From Gp13-AA77 sp035949375 (lineage in GTDB: Bacteria > Acidobacteriota > Terriglobia > UBA7540): 64,000 bases of DNA. The position numbers were made by a program, and so were the translations under genes. Numbering within the stretch: the stretch's first letter is position 1; every line of letters begins with the position of its first letter. Below the pieces are notes generated by a model that was not told the origin of the DNA, did not search any database, and saw only the letters and a program-made list of their open reading frames with translations. The stretch lies in assembly GCA_035949375.1 (NCBI GenBank), contig DASZIG010000038.1, positions 1 through 64,000 on the forward strand, read 5' to 3'. Positions 57,098-64,000 of this stretch are shown here, one piece after another.

Positions 57098-60000
57098 CAC
57101 CGCCGCCCTACTTCGAAACTATCCGCGAAGCAGCGGCAAAGCGATGGGAGCAGTTGGAGCGCGATCCGGAGCTGGCTGCGCCCTGGCATCTGCTGTTCAA
57201 GCAGGTCCAGAGCCCGAGACACGTCCTCTCGGAGCTGCTGCAGAACGCCGACGATGCCGAGGCGACTGAAACATCGGTTCGCGTCGAGGACGGGGCGTTC
57301 ATTTTCACGCATAACGGCTGTGACTTTGTCGAGGAGCATTTCGCTTCGCTGTGCCGCTTCGGTTATTCAAACAAGCGAGCGCTGCACACAATCGGATTCC
57401 GCGGGATAGGTTTCAAGAGCACCTTCAGTCTCGGGGATACGGTCGAGCTTTCTACGCCAACTCTGTCGGTAGGCTTTCAACGCGAGAGGTTTACTAAGCC
57501 GCACTGGATTCCCGCGCCCGCCGCCCATTTGACCCAGGTGCGGGTTCGCATCGACGAGGAACGCCGAGAAAGGGAGATCCGGAAGAACCTTGCAGACTGG
57601 TTGCGGAGCCCGTTGTCGCTCCTGTTCTTCAAGCACATTCGCAAGATGAGAATTGACGACCGGGAATTACATTGGGAAAGGCTGGGTCCCGGTCCGGTTT
57701 CCCAGAGCGAGTGGATGGCTCTCAATGGTAATGCCGCTGAGGCTTACCTGATTGCGCGCTCAGCACCGGACGCGTTCCCCGAGGATGCGCTCGACGAGAT
57801 CAGGCAGGAGCGGCAGGTTACCGAGGACCAGCTTCGGGAATTCCCGCCATGCAACGTCGAAATCGTTCACGGCGCAAAGGGACAACTGTTTGTCGTGTTA
57901 CCGACGGGCGTTGAAACGACTCTTCCCTTTGCGTGCAACGCGCCATTCATTCAAGATCCGTCCCGGCTGAAGATCAAGGACCCGGAAATCTCGCCGACGA
58001 ATCGCTGGCTCCTCGAACGGATCGGGACTCTCGCCGCGTCCGTTATGCTCGAATGGCTAGGCCAGCACGAGGCGACGGTCGCCGAACGGTCGGTTGCCTA
58101 CGGGGTTCTCCCTGACGTGGACCGCGAGGACAACTCGCTTGAGGGCACTTGCGCAACTGTTGTCGAGGAGGCGTTTGGCCGAGCAATCACGGATCAGCCG
58201 TTCCTGCTGACGGACGCCGGCGACATGGTCAATGCTAAGGAAGCCGTGATCGTCCCAGACGAACTGCTAGACGTGTGGAGTGAGGGGCAGATCACCGCGT
58301 TCTTAGACAAAGCCGACCGGCCACCATTTTCACGCCACGTCTCACGCCGCGATCGAGAGAAGCTGATCCACTGGGGTCTAATTGAGGAAATCGGCAAGGG
58401 CGATGTCCTCGCAACGCTTCAGGTGAAACATCTGCCCAAACCTGAAAGCTGGGGGCGACTGCTAAAGCTGTGGGCCTACATAGCTCCAGATGTAACGGGT
58501 TATAGCTGGGGGATCGACAAGAGGGCTCTGCGCATCGTTCCGGTACAAGGTAAAGACGTGCTGTACGCCGCGAACGAAGTCGCTAGGCTGGGTGAAGCGA
58601 GACTGCTGCAATCGGATAGCGATTGGGAATTTCTCGCTGCTCATCTCCTCGTCCTTAATCAGAACTGGCCTCGGTTCCTTGCCGAACAAAGGCGAACCGC
58701 CGAGGAGAGTGGTGACGAAACCGCCAAGAAAGATGTAGCCGTCGCGTTTGCTGTCTTGGTCGCCATCGGGTTGAACGATACCAACGATGTCAGCACAGTC
58801 GTTGACCAGGTGGCAGCAGATTTTTTTAGGCAGGAATCGGTTTCAATCGCGAGTTGCGTTCAGCTCGCACAGATTGCGGCCAAGCTCGGCGCCAACGTAG
58901 GTGGGTCCTTTCGGTTTGTGACGCAAGACCGGCATCTGCGCGCGATAAGTATGGCCCCACTTTGGGACCCCGACGGCGCGCTTGAGGCACTGTTGCCGGA
59001 GGGCTGGGGTTCCGCACATCTTCTACATCCGGAATACTTGAACTCGTTCGAGTCCTGCACAAAGGATGATTGGGTGCGATGGATATCGACGGGGCGCGCA
59101 GGCATCCTGGGCTTTGCGCCTCTGTTACAGAAGAGATTGGCCCTCTGGAGTCGCAACGATCTCGAAGTGGAATTGCGCCGCAGAGGATGTGGTGCCAAGC
59201 CGTACTACCGTTACGTGACAAACCACTTCGTGATCGAAGACTGGGACTTCGACCAAGCGCTTTGGAACCACTGGGACAATCTCTCAAAGGGCGATCCGAA
59301 CGTTTGGGCTGAGATTGTGGACCGCCTTCTCGCGCAGCCCGACGGTTTTTGGACGAAGGCTGAAAGTGCGCGAGCAACGCAGGTTGCAACAAATGGCAGC
59401 GTTAAGACAATCGTGGACGATCCCCTTTCGCCGAGCTGGTTATGGCGGCTGCGAAAGCTCCCCTGCCTCCCTGACACGCGTGGTCTGTACCACAAGCCTG
59501 AAGCCCTCCTCCTCCGGACGCCCGAGACGGAGCCGCTGCTCGATGTGGAGCTTTTCCTTCACGCCCGCTTGGACCGCGAAGCCTCGCGTCCTTTGCTGAA
59601 CCTCCTAGGTGCTCGCGACACGCCGACCGGCCCCGATCGTCTGCTCGATTGCCTGCGGGCTCTCGCGAGGTCCGAGAGGCCGCCAATCTATGAAGTGGAA
59701 AAATGGTATCGCCGGCTGGATCAACTTATCGATACTTCCTCCACGGCCGACCTTACGAACATCAAGAATGCCTTCCGGGATGAAAGGATCATCTTGACCG
59801 AGAGCGTCGCATGGACCAATGTGTCCGGTGTTTTCCTCTCATCAGATGAAGAAGACGTGCCCGGTGCGGAAATTGTCCGCACGTCCGTGCAGGAGTTGGC
59901 CCTTTGGCGAAAGCTCGGGATCGCGGAACGTCCCACGGTAGAACTTGCTATTCAGTGGCTGAAACAGTTGCCGTCCGGCGCGCTACTTATGCAGAACGAT

Positions 60001-61332
60001 GTCCGTCGTGTTCGAACACTGCTTGCTCGTCATGCCGTTCGGATCTGGCACGAGTGTGGGCACTGGCTCAACCTCGCAGGCGAATGGGTGCCGGTAACGA
60101 CGCTCGGATATGCGCTGACCATGCAGTCCCTAGTGCCGTGGAGCCACTTGCATGAGTGGGTGAAGCAAGAGACCGCTGACCTGCGCCTGCCCGCGCAAAT
60201 TGCGGAAGCACCCCCGTTTTCTGATTTGCCGCGCTTGGCTGGCCAGGTCGAGGAGCGGTTCCAGCGGAATCCGCTGCTTACCGAATGCCCGACAAGGCGG
60301 GCATGGCTCAACCAGCTTGGCGCGGAGCTTGAGCGGGTGGAACTAGACACCGAAGCAGAGACTACCTATATCCGAGCGCGCGCAGCTGAACTGGCGGCGA
60401 CGGTGTGGCAGAATGCGCCAGGACTTGAGGTCGTGCCTTACATTGGCGGAGTGCCGGCGGGCACTCCCAGACAAACCGAAGCCATCTGGCTCGACAAGGT
60501 CCTTTACATTGAAGACCGGCCCCCGGCTAGACTTGCGCGGGCCGTGTCACAGGAGTTGCGCCGAGCTTTCCAACGGGAGGACATTGCAGACGCGATCAAA
60601 TTCTGCTTCGACCGGCAACCGGACTTTGTTACCGACTATGTGGAGGAGAACTTCAGACTGATACCGCGCACCGCTCAGAACGTATCTGGCGATGAGCGTG
60701 CCGAATCGGAGGCAGCCGGCCAAAGACCCGATGCTGAGCCAGAAGCTTCTCCGGCCGCGACTGTGTCCACCGCAGATGAAATCACCGCGACCAGTGGAGC
60801 GCCGGGACAAGTTGACCACTGCAGTGTCGATGACGCAGAGGAGAACGCCGCCGAGGATCAGGAAGAACCGGTCAGCGGTGAGGCCACGCAAAGAAGTCAC
60901 CGTCACCCGAGACCTGGTAAAGCAAGCATTATAGAGCGCTTCGCACGCAGTCGTGGCTTTCGAAAGGATGGCGATGACCGGTTCTTCCATTCCGATGGAA
61001 GCTGGATCGCGAAGCCGACTGGCACCCGCTTCTGGGAGCGACGAACAGCCAACGGCGACCTGATCCGGAATTACTGGCCGAAGGACCACTGCCTGGAGCG
61101 CGATCCGCTCCAGATCGAGGCGGATATCTGGGCTCTGATCGACAAATTCCCGGACACGTATGCGCTTATCCTTTCTGATGCGCAGGATGACGCCGTGGAG
61201 ATAACTGGTGCGCGCCTACGCGCGATGCGCGATGGCGGCGAGCTAACCCTTTATCCTGCCAGTTACCGATTGGTTTGCCGAGCCGTTGATCATTCGGAGC
61301 ACCCCGGTGTGATCGTAATGAACAACGCATGA
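57094..61332 (+). CDS. Giant sacsin-like GHKL ATPase
   Basis: 1412 residues. The N-terminal Bergerat fold is present: N box SELLQNADDAEA (about 45-56), an HNG variant of the DxG motif (FTHNGCDF) and the lid GFRGIGFKSTF (about 99-109). This matches the sacsin N-terminal ATPase domain. The long middle part is mixed helical with no recognised family. A Glu/Ala-rich linker (about 1180-1260) precedes a C-terminal module of about 130 residues (RFARSRGFRKDGDDRFFHSDGSWI). In DISARM-related loci such proteins accompany DrmD-like helicases and DUF1156 methyltransferases. It overlaps both neighbours by 4 bases. Confidence 0.72.
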   Translation: MTPPPYFETIREAAAKRWEQLERDPELAAPWHLLFKQVQSPRHVLSELLQNADDAEATETSVRVEDGAFIFTHNGCDFVEEHFASLCRFGYSNKRALHTIGFRGIGFKSTFSLGDTVELSTPTLSVGFQRERFTKPHWIPAPAAHLTQVRVRIDEERREREIRKNLADWLRSPLSLLFFKHIRKMRIDDRELHWERLGPGPVSQSEWMALNGNAAEAYLIARSAPDAFPEDALDEIRQERQVTEDQLREFPPCNVEIVHGAKGQLFVVLPTGVETTLPFACNAPFIQDPSRLKIKDPEISPTNRWLLERIGTLAASVMLEWLGQHEATVAERSVAYGVLPDVDREDNSLEGTCATVVEEAFGRAITDQPFLLTDAGDMVNAKEAVIVPDELLDVWSEGQITAFLDKADRPPFSRHVSRRDREKLIHWGLIEEIGKGDVLATLQVKHLPKPESWGRLLKLWAYIAPDVTGYSWGIDKRALRIVPVQGKDVLYAANEVARLGEARLLQSDSDWEFLAAHLLVLNQNWPRFLAEQRRTAEESGDETAKKDVAVAFAVLVAIGLNDTNDVSTVVDQVAADFFRQESVSIASCVQLAQIAAKLGANVGGSFRFVTQDRHLRAISMAPLWDPDGALEALLPEGWGSAHLLHPEYLNSFESCTKDDWVRWISTGRAGILGFAPLLQKRLALWSRNDLEVELRRRGCGAKPYYRYVTNHFVIEDWDFDQALWNHWDNLSKGDPNVWAEIVDRLLAQPDGFWTKAESARATQVATNGSVKTIVDDPLSPSWLWRLRKLPCLPDTRGLYHKPEALLLRTPETEPLLDVELFLHARLDREASRPLLNLLGARDTPTGPDRLLDCLRALARSERPPIYEVEKWYRRLDQLIDTSSTADLTNIKNAFRDERIILTESVAWTNVSGVFLSSDEEDVPGAEIVRTSVQELALWRKLGIAERPTVELAIQWLKQLPSGALLMQNDVRRVRTLLARHAVRIWHECGHWLNLAGEWVPVTTLGYALTMQSLVPWSHLHEWVKQETADLRLPAQIAEAPPFSDLPRLAGQVEERFQRNPLLTECPTRRAWLNQLGAELERVELDTEAETTYIRARAAELAATVWQNAPGLEVVPYIGGVPAGTPRQTEAIWLDKVLYIEDRPPARLARAVSQELRRAFQREDIADAIKFCFDRQPDFVTDYVEENFRLIPRTAQNVSGDERAESEAAGQRPDAEPEASPAATVSTADEITATSGAPGQVDHCSVDDAEENAAEDQEEPVSGEATQRSHRHPRPGKASIIERFARSRGFRKDGDDRFFHSDGSWIAKPTGTRFWERRTANGDLIRNYWPKDHCLERDPLQIEADIWALIDKFPDTYALILSDAQDDAVEITGARLRAMRDGGELTLYPASYRLVCRAVDHSEHPGVIVMNNA

Positions 61333-61493
61333 CCCCCCCAAAAAACATCTTCGAAGCCGCCCTCGGGCTTGGTGCGATCAACGTAACGTCGTTCAGGGAG
61401 CGTTTCATCTATCGGTGCAACCCATCTGGGATCATCCAAGAGTGGTGGGCGCAAGGGCCATTAGCGGCGCCCCGCGCGGAGTTGCCAAGATGA
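61329..61493 (+). CDS. Small 54-residue protein, overlapped by neighbours
   Basis: MTPPKNIFEAALGLGAINVT...AELPR. Its ATG (61329) overlaps the upstream TGA by 4 bases and its own TGA overlaps the next ATG (61490) by 4. Chained ATGA junctions on both sides indicate real translation. I recognise no fold. It might also be a coupling device for the next gene. Confidence 0.45.
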   Translation: MTPPKNIFEAALGLGAINVTSFRERFIYRCNPSGIIQEWWAQGPLAAPRAELPR

Positions 61494-61963
61494 CACCCGA
61501 AGAATTCGCCGTCGTACAGCGTGACGATATGCGCTATGCACTTTCGAACCTGATCCATGATTGTTTGAGGCGGTTCTTGAAAGCTGCCCAGTTGGTCAGT
61601 CTCCGAGGCCCGGTGATAGACGCCATTGACAAGGCGCGTTTTGAGAGCCGGATCGATCTGACTCCGCTACTGCCGGCCTGGGGCCTCATCTGCCAGCGGT
61701 ACCGTCAAGAGCGATTCGACGCTCAGGGCAAGCTGTTTGAAGACCAATCGCGCCACGCCCTTGAGCGCTGGAGCCATTACCTCCACTGGGAGCTTTTCCC
61801 TTCGCTCGTTCGAGAGGACGAGTTCGTGCGAAACGTACTGCGCGTTAGCCTATTACTCCCGTGCCGTTCGACGATGGATGCAGCCTCTGCCTTATGTCAC
61901 CAGATCGCAGAGATGAATCTCCCCTACGGAACGCCCATGTGGGACGAGGCGGATATTGAGTGA
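61490..61963 (+). CDS. Small conserved protein of the DISARM-like locus
   Basis: 157 residues from the ATG at 61490 (a longer open frame from 61415 overlaps the 54-residue gene and was rejected). It is helical, with LSNLIHDCLRRFLKAAQLVSLRG and RVSLLLPCRSTMDAASALCHQIAEM. No motif is recognised. The start and stop both overlap neighbours by 1-4 bases (TGATG with the methyltransferase), so it belongs to the same operon. Confidence 0.6.
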   Translation: MTPEEFAVVQRDDMRYALSNLIHDCLRRFLKAAQLVSLRGPVIDAIDKARFESRIDLTPLLPAWGLICQRYRQERFDAQGKLFEDQSRHALERWSHYLHWELFPSLVREDEFVRNVLRVSLLLPCRSTMDAASALCHQIAEMNLPYGTPMWDEADIE

Positions 61964-64000
61964 TGGTTAAGCAAAAGAAAAAGCTCATCGAGGTTGCGCT
62001 GCCGCTGGAAGCAATCAATATCGCCTCAGCTCGCGAGAAGTCGATTCGCCATGGGCACCCGAGCACGCTGCACCTGTGGTGGGCGCGGCGGCCGCTTGCT
62101 GCAGCGCGGGCGGTGATCTTCGCTCAGATGGTGGATGACCCGTCTGAGCACACGGGAACCCTGCTGAGCGACCCTGGCAGGAAGCGAGCGGCCACTCGGG
62201 AACTCGGCAAACGACGAGCCGCGTGGAGCGAGCGCAAAGCCAAGTACGAGGAGGCTCGGCGCAACAGCGATCACTCCGTTCCGGAGCCGGGACCCGAGCC
62301 CACGCTTGAGGACTGCGTCGCCGACATCGAACGAGAACGGCTGTTCGAGATTATCCGTCAGCTCGTTCTATGGGAAAACACCACCAACGAGGAGGTGCTG
62401 GAGCGGGCGAGGGCAGAGATCTGGCAGGGCTGGCGCGCGACGTGCGCCGAGAACGCGGATCATCCGAGAGCTAGAGAGTTGTTTGATCGCCACAAGCTCC
62501 CTGCCTTCCACGACCCCTTCGCCGGCGGCGGGTCGCTGCCTCTTGAAGCGCAGCGACTGGGTCTCGAAGCTTACGCCAGCGACCTGAACCCGGTGGCGGT
62601 GCTCATCAACAAAGCCATGATCGAGATCCCGCCAAAGTTCGCTTCACGGCCCCCGGTGAATCCTGCGTCGCGCGCGGACAAGACACTCATCCAGCGCGAA
62701 TGGCACGGTGCTCAAGGGCTCGCTGAGGACGTGCGCTACGACGGCCAGTGGATGCGCGACGAGGCTGAGAGGCGCATCGGGCACCTGTACCCCAAGATCG
62801 AGATCACGGCGGAGATAGCCAAGGAACGGTCTGATCTAAAGCCCTACGTTGGCAAGAAACTGACGGTGATTGCTTGGCTATGGGCACGCACAGTGAAGAG
62901 CCCCAACCCGGCCTTCGCACAGGTCGATGTGCCCCTCGCTTCTACCTTCATGCTCTGTACGAAGCCAGGTAGGGAAGCCTACGTCGAGCCAGTGATCGAG
63001 CGCTCCGGCTACCGCTTCACAGTGAAGGTAGGTAAGCCGAAGGACCCGGAAGGCGCGAAGAACGGCACCAAGCTCGCACGCGGGGCGAACTTCAAGTGCT
63101 TGATGTCAGACACGCCGATTACGTCAAACCACATCTACTCCGAGGCCAAAGCGGGGCGCATGAGCGCACGGCTGATGGCGATCGTCACCGAGGGCGATCG
63201 CGGGCGCCTCTATCTCGCGCCGACAGCGGAGATGGAAGCCAGTGCCCGGACGGCGCGGCCGACGTGGAAGCCGGAACTCGCGATGCCCGAGAATCCGCGG
63301 TGGTTTTCGCCGCCGCTGTATGGACTGACGAGCTACGGCGACCTATTCACCCCGCGCCAGCTCGTGGCGCTGACAACCTTTTCCGACCTGGTTGCAGAAG
63401 CGCGCGAGCGGGTAAAGCACGAGGCGCTCGCTGTCGGCCTGCCGGACGGTGGTCTCGCTCTCGATGCTGGTGGCGATGGCGCCACGGCTTACGCCGATGG
63501 GATAGCGGCTTATCTGGCTCTGGGCATCAGTCGCCTCGCGAACCGCTCTTCGACGCTAAACTTCTGGGACATGCTAGGAGAGAACATACAGCAAGTCTTT
63601 GCACGGCAAGCATTGCCGATGACATGGGATTTTGTTGAAGGCAACCCGTTTAGTGAATCAACCGGAAATTTCCTTGGGCAATTGGGCTACCTGATCAACG
63701 CGGTTCTGACCCTCCCTTCAGTAGGGTTTGGGAAAGCATACCAGCAAGATGCAGCGACACAAGCATTGAGTCAATCTAAGCTGGTTTGCACGGATCCACC
63801 CTACTACGACAACATCGGCTACGCTGACCTGTCCGACTTCTTTTACGTTTGGTTACGTCGCTCGCTGAAACCCGTCTTTCCCAATCTCTTTGCCACGCTC
63901 GCCGTGCCGAAAGCCGAGGAACTGGTCGCCACGCCGCATCGCCACGGCGGTAAAGAGAATGCGGAGGCGTTCTTTCTCAAGGGCATGACGCTGGCAATGC
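61963..64000 (+). CDS. drmMI: DUF1156 adenine DNA methyltransferase (DISARM DrmMI-like), 3' end outside window
   Basis: At least 679 codons, open to the end of the window. The N-terminal DUF1156 signature is IEVALPLEAINIASAREKSIRHGHPSTLHLWWARRPLAAARAVIFAQ; FHDPFAGGGSLPLEAQRLG is the SAM loop and CTDPPYYDNIGYADLSDFFYVWLR carries the DPPY catalytic motif. It would methylate adenine to mark self DNA in DISARM-type defence. The class 1 DISARM genes drmA, drmB and drmC would be expected downstream but lie outside. It overlaps the preceding gene by 1 base. Confidence 0.8.
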   Translation, partial: MVKQKKKLIEVALPLEAINIASAREKSIRHGHPSTLHLWWARRPLAAARAVIFAQMVDDPSEHTGTLLSDPGRKRAATRELGKRRAAWSERKAKYEEARRNSDHSVPEPGPEPTLEDCVADIERERLFEIIRQLVLWENTTNEEVLERARAEIWQGWRATCAENADHPRARELFDRHKLPAFHDPFAGGGSLPLEAQRLGLEAYASDLNPVAVLINKAMIEIPPKFASRPPVNPASRADKTLIQREWHGAQGLAEDVRYDGQWMRDEAERRIGHLYPKIEITAEIAKERSDLKPYVGKKLTVIAWLWARTVKSPNPAFAQVDVPLASTFMLCTKPGREAYVEPVIERSGYRFTVKVGKPKDPEGAKNGTKLARGANFKCLMSDTPITSNHIYSEAKAGRMSARLMAIVTEGDRGRLYLAPTAEMEASARTARPTWKPELAMPENPRWFSPPLYGLTSYGDLFTPRQLVALTTFSDLVAEARERVKHEALAVGLPDGGLALDAGGDGATAYADGIAAYLALGISRLANRSSTLNFWDMLGENIQQVFARQALPMTWDFVEGNPFSESTGNFLGQLGYLINAVLTLPSVGFGKAYQQDAATQALSQSKLVCTDPPYYDNIGYADLSDFFYVWLRRSLKPVFPNLFATLAVPKAEELVATPHRHGGKENAEAFFLKGMTLAM

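Noticed and set aside
61415..61489. Longer start for the 157-residue gene
   Set aside because: It would overlap most of the 54-residue gene; ATG 61490 gives the same ATGA junction as the other genes in the locus.
1..64000. CRISPR arrays, rRNA genes, a replication origin
   Set aside because: No direct-repeat and spacer pattern, no rRNA-like segment and no DnaA-box cluster was seen.

Overview
The window most likely comes from a GC-rich soil or metagenomic Acidobacteriota chromosome. The best taxonomic clue is a pair of secreted proteins with the VWFA-related domain that is typical of Acidobacteria (26305-27318 and 27403-28395). The single-gene secreted S9 peptidase, beta-lactamase-fold hydrolase, glycoside hydrolase and Asp-box protein fit that lifestyle. 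This is inference; no rRNA is present.

Layout. 1-11.1 kb: chromosomal genes (a conserved protein cut by the left edge, a CPBP protease, a GH-A glycosidase lipoprotein, a type III polyketide synthase, 3-methyladenine glycosylase, an ABC-F ATPase) with a frameshifted antitoxin-like gene and several GC palindromes. 11.4-14.9 kb: a compact McrBC-type restriction cassette with a degenerate HNH-like first gene. 15.1-29.9 kb: peptidase, serine hydrolase, AsnA, a UvrD-type helicase-nuclease, RmuC, two VWFA proteins and a CDP-alcohol phosphatidyltransferase. An 11-residue lysine-rich gene with its own promoter, ribosome site and terminator lies between RmuC and the first VWFA protein.

30.1-41.4 kb: an 11 kb minus-strand hydrogenase operon. 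A complete bidirectional group 3d-type enzyme (hoxEFUYH plus a protease) sits inside a group 3b-type sulfhydrogenase operon (hydB, cNMP-domain protein, hydG ... hydD, hydA, protease). A RayT transposase with inverted REP-like repeats splits hoxY from hoxH. 41.6-45.8 kb: an Asp-box protein, a 1.5 kb stretch with no convincing gene, an RcnR/FrmR-like metal or aldehyde sensor and an SDR enzyme.

45.8-64 kb: a genomic island whose left boundary is marked by a 3' fragment of tRNA-Leu(UAA). Its first cassette (46.3-51.7 kb) is the most unusual part of the window. A divergent HTH regulator with overlapping promoters and a palindrome faces an operon encoding a YprB-like exonuclease-DUF429 fusion, a P-loop nucleotide kinase, a PurA homologue with the PurZ-like Asp13-to-Ser change, a deoxynucleoside kinase, and a membrane-anchored dCTP-deaminase-fold protein that seems to lack the catalytic Glu. 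Together these could make and sense a non-canonical purine deoxynucleotide. A serine recombinase module follows. The right end is a DISARM-related locus: a SNF2/DUF3883 helicase (DrmD-like), a giant sacsin-like GHKL ATPase, two small proteins and a DUF1156 methyltransferase (DrmMI-like) cut by the window end. All genes of this last locus overlap by a few bases.
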